Assembly (NCBI GenBank): GCA_015680685.1
Contig: MNCI01026937.1
Span: 779,793 to 843,792, forward strand
From: Gnetum montanum
Lineage: Eukaryota; Streptophyta; Gnetopsida; Gnetales; Gnetaceae
Direction: 5' to 3'
Length of the DNA stretch: 64,000 nucleotides
Shown here: piece by piece, positions 13,297 to 23,093 of the stretch
Numbering within the stretch: position 1 is the first letter of the stretch
Layout: every line of letters begins with the position of its first letter
Translations under genes and position numbers: made by a program
Notes under the pieces: model-generated
What the model was told of the DNA's origin: nothing
Database searches by the model: none
Seen by the model: the letters and a program-made list of their open reading frames with translations, nothing else

Positions 13297-13314
13297 ATAT
13301 CGCGTACGCGATAT
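13297..13314. promoter_or_regulatory. CpG-rich 18-bp palindrome in U3
   Basis: ATATCGCGTACGCGATAT is its own reverse complement. It lies 20 bp upstream of the TATA box. The 3' LTR copies have only separate GATATCGC motifs here, two per copy. Retained CpG in a CpG-poor window is notable. Confidence 0.6.
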
Positions 13315-13333
13315 CGTAGCCCACCGCCAGTTC

Positions 13334-13341
13334 TATAAATA
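13334..13341 (+). promoter_or_regulatory. TATA box of the A2 5' LTR
   Basis: TATAAATA within ctataaataagagg, at the expected U3 position and conserved in both copies of the 3' LTR start (22008-22015 and 22165-22172). Confidence 0.7.
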
Positions 13342-14055
13342 AGAGGCAGCTCTCCCTTATTTCATCATCTAGATCTAGACGTTAGCCAAACTCTTGCCAT
13401 TTTTCTATTCTAGAGTTAGAATAATTTCCATGTGCCTGCAGTAGGAGTCCCAAAGTGAAAGGATCTTTATTTGAGCAATTCTGTACCTGAGCACACAATT
13501 GTGTACGAAAAAAAAGATGAACTTTTAGATAAACCTTGTAGTGCATGGACTAAGCTAAATAGGACTTTAATTATTTTTAATTGTTTAAATGGTTTCTTAA
13601 GGACTTAGTCTCTCTCAACCCTCAACTCTCATAGTTAAGTGCATTCAGTACGACCGCTTCGAGCATGTGCGTTACACTTGGTAATCCCAGTAATGAATAG
13701 CGTTTGGTAATCCTAGCAGCATTGCATTGGTTCAAGGTGTGAAATGGCAAGTGGGAACAAATAATGATGCTAGGATAATTAGAGCTTAGTTAGTGAATGT
13801 TAGTTAATTAGTCTCTTTACCCTTTCTCCTCTTAACATAGGTGATAAAACATAAAAGATATAAAAATCACATGCCTCAAGCTTACTTAACCATACAACCG
13901 TGACAAATACAAGTAAGCTTGGGAGGACAACGATCGATTAACCTTAGATGTTCCATAAGGCATGTAGCTACTTAGTTTGCAGAGTTCGATCGGATTGCAC
14001 GTGAAAACGCTCGTATTCGTATGGTTGAGTGTAGGGGTACTTCGCCACTCATCAT

Positions 14056-14073
14056 TGGCACCGTTGCTGGGGA
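14056..14073 (+). other. Primer-binding site of A2 (tRNA-Asp type)
   Basis: TGGCACCGTTGCTGGGGA, one base after the LTR. It is the complement of a plant tRNA-Asp 3' end with two C-to-T type changes (expected TGGCGCCGTTGCCGGGGA from general knowledge of Athila-type elements). A 126-base leader follows. Confidence 0.85.
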
Positions 14074-14199
14074 CTAAGTTGTTTATGTGCTAAGTAGAAC
14101 ATAGAAAATCATCCACATCATTGGGAAGCTTAAAAGAACCCTTAGGGTTAATCAGAAGAAAATTTAAATAACGGTTAATAGCACACCAACAAGATAACA

Positions 14200-16700
14200 A
14201 TGTCTTCTTCTTCTCATAAAAGCACTTCACCACCTAGGGATCACACAAGAGACAGTCGGCGGTCTAACACTCATAACCCAGATCCACTAGTTCCTCAACA
14301 ATATCGAGTAGTATATACTCATCATGATGAGTATGTACCCAATTTTACCTTTATCCTCCATCAAGATGCACAATTGCATTGGCGAGACTTGCAAGGTAAC
14401 ATAAGATTACCCCTAGATCATGTAGTCCCTAATATGCTCCTTCATGCTCTTGCACAGATAGACATGACACAGCTATACCCTGAATACATTGCAAGTGATT
14501 ATGACATAATGGATTACCATCCCATCATGGTGCAATGTTTGAGGGACTCGTGGTAGGAGAGTTACCATACATCGTTGAAGGGTAAGGGGCGCCATAACAG
14601 TTCACTCGTCATAAGAAAAATCAAGGGTGGTGAATTCATTTCAATAGGTTCTCCACGAAATGATGTTCCTGCTCCTAACGATGGTGAGGAGGTGGGGTAT
14701 TAGAACCTACACTCTATGATTCACAACCTCGGTTCTGATCCCCACGAATACCAAGTGGTCAATGAGGGAACAGAAACACATGATAAAGGAAGGAAGTCTG
14801 ATCGTCATCATGATCGGAGCCATAGCCACTGAAGAGAAGGTAAAAAACATCATCATGGAGATCGTTCCCCTTCTTATTCACCTTTATCACATCATTCACC
14901 CTCTCCTTCCACATTAGGACACAGTCACAAAGAACACAACCATGAGGACAAGGGTAGGCAAAATGAAAAACCTCAACAAGAGAGTCGATAGCAAGGATGA
15001 CGGCATTCGAGAGAGTCAAGGCATAGTAGAAGGGAAAGTAGGGAACAGTGTAGGCATCATAGATGTCATGAGAGGAATGACCATGAAAAACCCCTACTTA
15101 CAACCTGAAGTATGTTAGACATTATGGAGGTTGTAAGAATACCTACAAGGCACCATAAAGATAGCCGGATCAAGAGATTGGACGTGAATAATATCTCACG
15201 ATTCGAAGGGGGATACAACGCTGATCCAAAAAACCACTTATAGGAATTTCATGATTCTTGTGCCTTGCAGAATATCAAGAATGAGTGGCAGAAGTTAAAG
15301 TTATTTCCTAGGACACATAAAATAAGTGAAAAGTTGGTACCAGTCCTTAGAATCAGAATCTATTAGATGATGGAGTACAATGCTAGAACTATTCAACGAT
15401 AAATATCAAACGTACTCCAGAGTGTCCAACTTGCTAAGTAGATCCAAGGATGGAAGAAGGGTAATCACAAACCCTTGGATGCTGCCATGGGTTGATATTA
15501 TGCACTGTTACATCGTTGCCCAAGCCATGGTTACGCACAACGGGATCAACTTTTCCACCTTGTAGATGGGCTAAGACATGAAACCAGAAGAACCCTTGGA
15601 ACATATGCCCAAGGGAGATTATCTAAACTTAGGTCCCATGAAGTTCATAGGTTGTTGGAGCAAGTAGCTAAGGAAGAAGGGGAGCTATAGAAAAGAGAAA
15701 GCATGGAAGAGTATAAATGTGATCCTTCCCTTCGAAAGAGGGGAGTAAGATTCTATGAGGAAGAGGATGAGTCACCACTCGAGGAGTTGGTGAATAGAAA
15801 AACCTTGCCACTTAAAAAGTTAACAACCAAAGTGTCAGCTAAGGTAGATCAAATGTGGGACTCCTTAGACAATAGATTTAAAATAGTTTTAAAAATCGTA
15901 GAGGAGTCTAAGGAGTAAAGTAGTGACCGTGATAAGAAAAAGAGGAGAGACCTAGATCATGCACGTAACAAGGGTAAGGGAAAAATAACTATCACCGTTG
16001 AGGTTGTGGATTCTAATATGGATGATGACAGTGGATGTGAAATATGCTAGTATGACCATCCTAAGGCATGTTGCCCAATAATCTCACATCTGTAGGAGTC
16101 TAGGGCGTATGTGCTCAACCCAAGACTTAACAAACAGCAAGCACCCCAAAGTCTACCTTATCCCCAAGGTAACCCAAGGCAATTCCACCAACCCTTAACA
16201 TATTATCCAAGTGGAACTCCATCACAACCTATCAAGCAACACCAGCAATGGCAATACCCACAGTCATGGGGGATGCAACGGCCTAGACAATAATACCCTT
16301 ACCAGCAACCAGATCCATATGGCTATTATGTGCAGCAGCCAATTTTTCCAAGTGACTCTATGGGCCATGTAACCCCACAACGTCACTACCAAGTTTGGGA
16401 GTATTTTAGGACTCCCTCCCCTGGAAGAGACACTTCACATGCATACCATCCTCTGAATCCATTCATATCTCTTATGCTGATAGTTCCACTACCACCTACT
16501 CCAACAATGCAAAGGGTATTTCCCACTCAATTGCAAAAACCCAATGTCATGAGGGCTTCAAATCCTCAATTCTCAGTTGGTTTTGATAATCTTATGCTGA
16601 AAAGACCTTTCTTCAGAACCAACAATCCAACTAAGCCCTCACCCTCACAAGCGGTTGAACATCTAAACACTTCTATACCAAATAAAGTTTTGGGACCTTC
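14200..16700 (+). pseudogene. gag of A2, broken
   Basis: Starts at ATG 14200 (MSSSSHKSTSPPRDHTRDSR); the A1 gag start on minus near 22935 agrees, reading atgtcttcttctcataag. Residues 1-118 are open, then a stop at 14554. Further blocks are a charged His/Arg/Ser-rich stretch (14740-15060), a capsid-like block with RFEGGYNADPKNHL from about 15198, an open segment 15703-15915 (MEEYKCDPSLRKRGVRFYEE), and a zinc knuckle at 16036-16074. The knuckle reads CEIC, stop, YDHPKACC, with spacing CX2CX3HX4C. The Pro/Gln/Tyr-rich tail runs to about 16700. It would coat and package the element RNA. At least six stops or shifts break it; a TAG replaces what was probably Trp or Gln inside the knuckle. Confidence 0.82.
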
Positions 16701-17195
16701 TTCGACCCAAAAATCGAGCTCAACACACATGGTTATGTTAACACGTATCGTCACAGACTGGATTAAGGTGGGCTACCTTCCCAAGAAATTCTCTGACCTT
16801 GGAAGCCTCCTAATTTATCTCCAAGTCACTGGGAATGAACCCTGTAAAGCTCTTATGGATTCAGGTTTTGGAGTCAACCTAATATCGTAAGAGATGTACA
16901 AAGCCTAGAACCTACCTCCATTAAGGAAGAGTAACATTTGACTTGAACTAGTTGACCAGTCCATCACTATCCTCTTGGGACTGATGAAGGACATCGTTAC
17001 CACTATTTGTGGGTGGTCGTATCTAGTAGATTTCCTAGTGATACAAGTAACTAACAGTAAGGGGAACTTTCTAGTAATAATGGGAAGAGTGTGGCTAAGT
17101 ACGATAGATGCATGCCTAGGAATTCATGATCTTTGCTTGGAAATATCCAAGAAAGATCGAGAGGAAGAAAGTTCCATGCATTGCATACAGTGACA
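16701..17195 (+). pseudogene. Aspartyl protease of A2
   Basis: Retropepsin that would cut the polyprotein. Motifs: KALMDSGFGVNLIS at 16849-16888, with the catalytic D-S-G intact, then a stop; LVDFLVIQVTNSKGNFLVIM at 17020-17082; and GRVWLSTIDACLGIHDL, the family's second conserved block (normally GRPWL). A stop at 16888 and a shift near 16950 break the frame. It follows gag and precedes the linker as in A1. Confidence 0.82.
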
Positions 17196-17700
17196 CAAGG
17201 TGCCATTGCGTGCAAAAATCATGGGTTATGCGAAGTTTAGCATTTCCTGCATGCAATCAGTGTGCACAAGAAATTAACATACAAAGGTGCCTGTATGCAG
17301 CAGCCACACGACAAGAAGACACCCAATGGCTGATGGCTAATCAAGAGAGCAACTCAATAACATGCATGGAACTAACTGAGGGAATAACTAGCACTTACAT
17401 TAGAAGCATAGATGCACTTGAGCAAGTTCTTTGCCAACTTTCAAACCTTAACCCTGACAACATTGATTGGGAGAAGTTGGAAATTCCTGAGAGATTTAGA
17501 CAAGAGCCCTTAGATTTGAAACCATTGCCCACTGCTTTGGAATACATGACCCTCAAAAATGAAAAACCAGTGATCATCAATGTAAAACGTGCTCCCAAGC
17601 AAAAAGAAAACCTATTGAAAGTGATAAATAAATGGTCAAAAGCCTTTGCCTGGTCATACCCCGAACTAACTAGAATAGACCCTAGGATATGCTAGCATAG
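17196..17700 (+). pseudogene. Pre-RT linker of A2
   Basis: One long frame (17126-17695, 189 codons) ending GLU-rich then FAWSYPELTRIDPRIC. This is the block that stands directly before RT in many plant gypsy elements (the W-S-Y motif). Function of the linker is not known to me. It matches the A1 linker at 10611-10243 and the fragment at 830-1010. Confidence 0.8.
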
Positions 17701-18600
17701 GATTTACATGGACCCCTCCATGAAGCCTCAAAAACAACCACAGAGGCAATTGAACCTGAAATTGAAATAAATAGTAAAAGAAAAGATAGAACAACTTCTT
17801 AAGGCTGGGTTCATATATCCCATTGTTGATAGTGAATGGGTTAGTCCTCTGGTGATCATGCCTAAAAAGGGAGGCAAATGGAGGGTGTGTATAGATTTTA
17901 GGCTACTAAACATGGCAAAATTCAAGGATCAATTTTTGTTGCCATTTTTTAACCAAGTCTTAGACACCATAGCAGGACATCGCTATTATAGTTTTTTGGA
18001 TGGTTATAGTGGGTATAACCAAATACGGATCACACTAGAAGACCAAGCCAAAACAACGTCCACCAGTCCTTGGGGAACGTTTGCATATAAAAAAATGCCA
18101 TTTGGCTTGTGCAATGCTCTTGCCATGTTTCAATGTTTAGTTCTAAGCATGTTCCAACAACAGATAGGGAATAGAGTGGAATTATTTATGGATGACTTCT
18201 CCACTTATGGGACAAGCTTTGATCAAGCCCTGGATTAATTAGAGTAAGTGCTAAAATGATGTGTAGAAACCAACCTGAAACTCAACTAGTAGAAAATACA
18301 TTTGATGGTTCAAGAGGGCATAGTACTAGGGCATAAGATTTCATAGTCAGGAATAGAGGTAGACCCAAAAAAATTTAAAGTCATCCAAGGAATCACCCGA
18401 CAACTAGAAACTATCAAGGACATTTGGTCATTCCTTGGACACACTAGCTACTATAGGAGATTCATTGAGAACTTCTCCAAGATTTCCAAACCTTTAGTAG
18501 AATTAATGAAGAAGGATGCATCATTTGAATGGACCAGGGAATGTGAACAAGCATTCCAAACTCTAAAACAAAGGCTTGTGGAAACTCCCATTCTACAAGT
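17701..18600 (+). pseudogene. Reverse transcriptase of A2
   Basis: RT remnant. The longest open piece (17852-18235) holds the fingers (KWRVCIDFRLLNMAKFKDQF), DGYSGYNQIRI, MPFGLCNALAMFQ (Athila-type; MPFGLCNAPATFQ is usual) and the catalytic FMDDFSTYG at 18185-18196, with both Asp present. The following thumb/connection reads FLGHTSYYRRFIENFSKISK near 18430. Upstream frame from 17701 has several stops. The catalytic centre is intact although the ORF is not. Confidence 0.88.
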
Positions 18601-18980
18601 CCCTAACTAGTCCAGACCATTCCATATAATGACCAATGCATCTAATTATTCCTTAGGAGCTGTATTGACACAGTTAGATGAACAAAAATGCCCTTATTAT
18701 ATCCATTGTGCAAGTAAGAGTATCGCCGGTGCACAACTCAACTACACAACTACAGAAAAGGAACTAATGGCTATAGTGTTTGCACTGGACAAATTTAGGT
18801 ACTATGTGTTAAGCTACAAAGTGTACATTCATACAGATCATAGTACAATTAGGTTCCTCATGAACAAGCCAACAGTTAGCCCTTGTATTATACGTTGGTT
18901 GGTAATCCTTTAGGAGTTTGATCTAACGATTGTAGATCGAAAGGGCACCAAGAACGTAGTTGCAGATCACTTATCTTAGT
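18601..18980 (+). pseudogene. RNase H of A2
   Basis: Open frame 18629-18913 begins MTNASNYSLGAVL. The first catalytic Asp of the family (TDAS) is Asn here; the A1 copy keeps Asp. The downstream residues are present: EKELMAIVFALDKFRYYV and IHTDHSTIRFLMNK. It ends with DRKGTKNVVADHLS at about 18935-18980, the family's tail motif. It would remove the RNA template strand during cDNA synthesis. Confidence 0.85.
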
Positions 18981-20060
18981 TGCACTAGGACAGCAAGGAG
19001 GACGAATATGCCATATCTGATCATTTTCCTGATGAAACCCTCTTTGCTGGTGTAGTGAATAACCAACCCATGGACATGAATTAGTATAGTATCATTCTCA
19101 CCTATCTCCTTTCCCAACAAACACCACAGGGGTTGGACTTTAGGAAGAAGAAACAGTTTCTTCACAAAACCAAGTACTTCATGGAGATTAGAGGACAACT
19201 TTACAAAGTCTATCCTGATGGCTTGGTTCGATGGTGTGTGCCCGATGTGGACCAACTAAGAGTTCTCCAGGATGCTCATGAGGTCCCTTGTGGGCGTCAC
19301 TATGTAGGGAGATGAACGACTATCAAGATCATGCTTGCAGGATATTACTAGCCAACACTATTTTGGGATGTCCATCATTTTGTCCAATCCTATGAGCACT
19401 ATCAATGTGATGGTGGAATGACTGCTAAAATGGAGGGTCCACAACAATGGATTCAACCTTTGGAACCCTTCAACATTTGGGGAATAGACTTTATGGGGCT
19501 CATTACACCAATGTCCAATGGAAAAGATTATATCATTATTATTGTTGACTATCTAACAAAATGGGCTAAAGCAGTTGCTGTAATAGATTGCACATCATCT
19601 ACAGCTACATGATTTGTACAAAAACAAGTTGTAAATAGGTTTGGTGTGTTGTGTGCACTTATTTGGGATAACAGAATGCATTTCACGGGTGCAANTCTAG
19701 AACAAAAATAAAGATTGGCAACTCTAAACGTACTAGAAGAGAATTGATTGGTTGCCCTGTCATCAAATGAGTTGCACAAGGTACATAACAAATAACGTCA
19801 TGACTTAAGAATTCGAAAGGTTAAGTACCAACCAGGAGATAAGGTTCTTTATTGGAACCCCACGCATGTACCACAATGCACAAAATTTCAAACATTGTGG
19901 GAAGGACCTTACATTATTCATAGAACCTTTCCCTCGGGCGCCATGACCATATACAAGCCTGAAAGCCCTGATAAGAGATTAATAGTCAATGCGCAACAAA
20001 CAAAACCCTTCCATGGACTAAGAACAACCAAAGCAAATTGCACCTTTGATAGCGAATGAC
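18981..20060 (+). pseudogene. Integrase of A2, with core deletion
   Basis: N-terminal zinc region: DAHEVPCGRHYVGR (19272-19313) then SYEHYQCDGGMTAKMEG (about 19388-19438), with the first Cys of the CX2C changed to Tyr. Core: FNIWGIDFMGLITPMSNG (first Asp), then LIWDNRMHFTGA (second Asp) ending at an N at 19695. After it the sequence resumes at ATLNVLEEN, so the part with the catalytic Glu is absent. The C-terminal part is well kept: RIRKVKYQPGDKVLYWNPTH and WEGPYIIHRTFPSGAMTIY. No chromodomain is seen. Confidence 0.85.
19695..19695. other. Single undetermined base at an integrase deletion
   Basis: One N exactly where about 300-450 bases of integrase, judged from A1, are missing. The coincidence suggests an assembly join rather than a natural deletion. 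Confidence 0.6.
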
Positions 20061-20096
20061 CATGCTCATTATTTCAGATCTCTCTCTTTCAATTTA

Positions 20097-20112
20097 GTCA
20101 TTGGGGAGATGG
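20097..20112 (+). promoter_or_regulatory. Internal polypurine-like motif after pol in A2
   Basis: gtcattggggagatgg, one base from the A1 version. It lies about 40 bp after the end of integrase and 1.85 kb before the 3' LTR. Confidence 0.45.
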
Positions 20113-21469
20113 CCACCTATGTTGATAATTTGAGGCCCTTAGTCCTTTTTAAGTTTTTGTTTTACACATTTTTTTTTCACAATTTCTTTAACTTTTCTTG
20201 TTTTTGTTTTACAACATCATTTATATCTTTTTTTTTTCATTTATTGTGTGTGTTTGATTATTTTGTTTGATTCATCACTTAATAAGTGCTCCAAAGATGG
20301 TATGAACTATATTCCATTGATTGCTAATGTTTGGTTTTTACCTTTAAGTTATGATGTTGATACTAAGGTATGGTTCTTTTGATATAGCAGGCAATGAGTC
20401 CACATCATCCACGCATCCATAAATTTCTATGGTCTCTCTTCACTTGGAACTATGTAGTCCCTTTCTCACTAATAAGAACTATCAACGAATTGGTAACTAG
20501 GCATTTCTCGAACTAAGGAAGGACTGAAGGATTGAAAAGGATGTGACTTCAAGGGGATTTGATGCATTCGTGTTGGCCATTCTCTTGGGTGCTTGGATGT
20601 TTCTTCTTGAGTTTTCTTACCATTTTGACATTACCTAATTATTGGGAAGCTGAGTCAATAAAAATAAAAATAACAAGTCTTTGCATGATGTGGTTCTCAC
20701 GAAAAAATAAAAAATAAAGGAGAAGAAAGAAAAAAGAAAGAAAAAGTGAAAATTCAAAGCACACCCCTTAGACAAAATAGTCATTTAGGCTACAAGCACT
20801 GGTTATGGAACTAAAATAAACATGTTCCCTCTAACTAAGGCCCTTCTCGCTTCCTACCTCCTCATCTTTCATTTCATTAGAATGGTGGTGGCTCTTTGGA
20901 GAAGGAATTCTTGTTACTTCGAGAGGATGGATTAGGCAAATGTATTAATGCGAAGTCACTGGGTGTGGTTGTTTGAGGCTAGATTTGAAATGAGATCTAC
21001 CAAGTCACATTAATCATTAAATACACAAGGGGCTATACATCACCTTGTTCTCAAGACTTCATTCCATTCTCTTATTTCCATCATTCTTCCTCCATCGTTC
21101 ACCTCATTTCTAGTTGTATCATTAGTGTATATTTTAGTTGATGCATTGTTTTCATTTTGGTAAATTCTTGTCGTTAAGAATTTAACTCTTGTTTCCACAT
21201 GACATTTCTAGAGCCTATAAACTCTTTTAATGTGGGTTTGTTAGGGCATTAAGGGCATGAGCCTGCTTTGGGGAGGACTCACTAGCATTCCTATTTGGTG
21301 CATCAGTTAATTTCTTTCCCTTAAACATTTTCGCGATCATTTTTATTTTTGTTTTTGTTCATTGCCATTTCTAACATCCATTTCATCAGCGTTACTGTTG
21401 TTTCTTTTTTTCCATCTTTCTTGTTCCTTTTTTCTTTTCCATTCTCTCGCTACCAGAGATTTGCTCTCA

Positions 21470-21480
21470 GTCATGGGGGT
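21470..21480 (+). promoter_or_regulatory. Second internal polypurine-like motif in A2
   Basis: gtcatgggggt followed by cctggcc, 470 bp before the real polypurine tract. No LTR follows. It may mark an old duplication of the 3' end. Confidence 0.35.
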
Positions 21481-21884
21481 CCTGGCCTAATTTTTTCAAT
21501 TTTCTCTAGACCCCTACACCTCGAGTAGGCACCAATATTATATCTCCAGACTTGTATCAACCATACCACAACTTAGCCAATGGACCATACACTGAAGCAA
21601 GGTATCAATTGCATTATGATTCATTTACCCTTGCTAATATAAGACTGTGTTGTGTGTGCAGATGGCAATCATGCAACAATGGATTGGATCTAGAGGAAAC
21701 ATTTAGAATGGATCGGTGCTAAAGCAGTTATGTAAGGAACGAGATTGATGGTGCGCTTATGGATAGACAATGAAAGGCACAATCTTGGCATTAGCAGTAG
21801 CAAAACTTCTTTCTCTCTCTTGATGTCAAATGTACATAGTGTTCACTCTTGATGTCATCCAATTCACCATTAGTTCCATTCAAG

Positions 21885-22198
21885 TCAATAATCCCATACC
21901 TTCCCAATATTTTGTAATGAATTCGAGGACGAGTTTTCATTTAGTCATGGGGGTATGATGGGACATGATATCGCATGGACTGTGATATCGCAGCCCATCG
22001 CCAGTTCTATAAATAAGAGGTAGCTCTCCCTTGTTTCATCATCAATAATCCCATACCTTCCCAATATTTTGTAAGGAATTTGAGGATGAGTTTTTATTTA
22101 GTCATGGGGGTATGATGGGACGTGATATCGCATGGGCCCCGATATCGCAGCCCGTCACCAGTTCTATAAATAAGAGGTAGCTCTCCCTTGTTTCATCA
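21885..22198 (+). repeat. 157-bp tandem duplication across polypurine tract and LTR start
   Basis: Two copies, 21885-22041 and 22042-22198, each running from tcaataatcccatacc through the polypurine tract, the first 85 bp of the LTR and its TATA box to ttgtttcatcat. The copies differ at roughly ten sites by eye, so the event is not recent. The result is two polypurine tracts (21944-21955, 22101-22112), two LTR starts (21956, 22113) and two TATA boxes (22008, 22165) in a row. Confidence 0.88.
21944..21955 (+). other. Polypurine tract of A2, first copy
   Basis: gtcatgggggta, directly before TGATGGGACATG. Identical to the A1 tract and to the second copy at 22101-22112. Confidence 0.8.
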
Positions 22199-22730
22199 TC
22201 TAGATCTAGACCTTAGCCAAACTCTTGCCATTTTTCCATTCTAGAGTTAGAATAATTTCCATGTGCCCGTAGTAGGAGTCCCAAAGTGAATGGATCTTTA
22301 TTCAAGAAATTTTGTACCTGAGCACACAATTGTGTACGACAATAAAGATGAACTTTTTGATAAACCTTGTAGTGCATGGACTAAGCTAAATAGGAATTTA
22401 ATTATTGTTAATTGTTTAAATGATTTCTTAAGGACTTAATCTCTCTCAACCCTCAACTCTCATAGTTAAGTGCATTCAGTACGACCGCTTCGAGCATATG
22501 CCTTACACTTGGTAATCCCAGTAACGAATAGCGTTTGGTAATCCTAGCAATGTTACATTGGTTCAGGGTATGAAATGGCAAGTGGGAATGGTTATTGATG
22601 CTAGGATAATTAGATCTTAGTTAGTGAAAGTTAGTTAACTAGTCTCTTTACCCTTTCTCCTCTTAGCATAGGCGATAAACATAAAAGATATAAAAATGAC
22701 ATGCCTCAAGCTTACTTAACCATACAACCA
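21956..22730 (+). repeat. 3' LTR of A2, with duplicated start and truncated end
   Basis: From 22113 it aligns with 13269-13910 at about 93% by eye, then stops at 22730 (catacaacca) where the 5' copy continues for another 150 or so bases. Minus-strand A1 gag resumes at 22731. The first 157 bases are the extra copy of the tract/LTR junction. Confidence 0.88.
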
Positions 22731-22936
22731 CTTAAGATTTTGGAGTAGCATCCCAAGAATAGATTGGTTGAGAGGTAACACAACATTGTCATCCATATCT
22801 CTCCACTATAGCTACTCATCTTGATGTACGGTGAAGGTAAAATTAGGTACAAACTCATCTAGATGAGTGTATACCACTTTGAATTCTTAGGGCATTGGTA
22901 GTTTTGAATCATTATGCTTATGAGAAGAAGACATTT
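22731..22936 (-). pseudogene. gag N-terminus of A1
   Basis: On the minus strand, atgtcttcttctcataag starts near 22936, matching the A2 gag start at 14200. It continues with gtatacactcatctagatga, equivalent to A2 14310-14330, and breaks off at the A2 junction. The rest of A1 gag is at 13268 and lower. This split is the main evidence for nesting. Confidence 0.8.
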
Positions 22937-23074
22937 TGGATTTGAAGAAAATTCAATGTGCTTTAATTATAATTGTAATTATTAATTTTTCAAATGATTA
23001 TGACCTTTGAATTCATTCCAATGATCTTAGATAATATTCACTAAGTCCTAGATAGTGCACATATCAAACACAAA
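22937..23074 (-). other. Leader of A1
   Basis: 138 bases between primer-binding site and gag on the minus strand, similar in length to the A2 leader (126 bases). AT-rich, with nothing recognisable. Confidence 0.6.
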
Positions 23075-23092
23075 TCCTCGACAACGATGCTA
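23075..23092 (-). other. Primer-binding site of A1 (tRNA-Asp type, decayed)
   Basis: On minus, TAGCATCGTTGTCGAGGA, one base after the LTR end. It differs from the A2 site mostly by C-to-T and G-to-A changes. Confidence 0.7.
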
Positions 23093-23093
23093 A

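Larger units (their letters stand above)
13269..14054 (+). repeat. 5' LTR of A2
   Basis: 786 bp, from TGATGGGACACT to CACTCATCA, ending one base before the primer-binding site. It contains a CpG-rich palindrome in U3, a TATAAATA box, and AT-rich U5. It matches 21956-22730 up to about 13910, beyond which the 3' copy is deleted. Confidence 0.92.
20061..21943 (+). other. Spacer between pol and 3' LTR of A2
   Basis: About 1.9 kb with no convincing coding frame. It holds an internal polypurine-like motif at 20097-20112 (gtcattggggagatgg), T-rich repeats, and sequence shared with the A1 spacer (for example ctctaactaaggcccttctc at 20830, on minus near 6780). A further purine motif lies at 21470-21480 (gtcatgggggt). 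The ORF3 seen in A1 is absent. The plus-strand frame 20046-20270 is T-rich translation of spacer. Confidence 0.65.
13269..22730 (+). mobile_element. Athila-like Ty3/gypsy element A2 (plus strand), nested in A1 gag
   Basis: Order: 5' LTR, tRNA-Asp-type primer-binding site, gag, protease, linker, RT, RNase H, integrase, spacer, polypurine tract, 3' LTR. It is flanked on both sides by minus-strand A1 gag (13268 leftwards, 22731 rightwards), so it inserted into A1 after A1 was in place. The 3' LTR lacks its last 170 or so bases and A1 lacks some gag at the junction, so a deletion removed the right end and any target duplication. Over about 530 aligned LTR bases I count about 36 differences by eye (about 7%). 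Unlike A1 it has no ORF3. Family label rests on the primer-binding site, gag and RT motifs. Confidence 0.9.
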
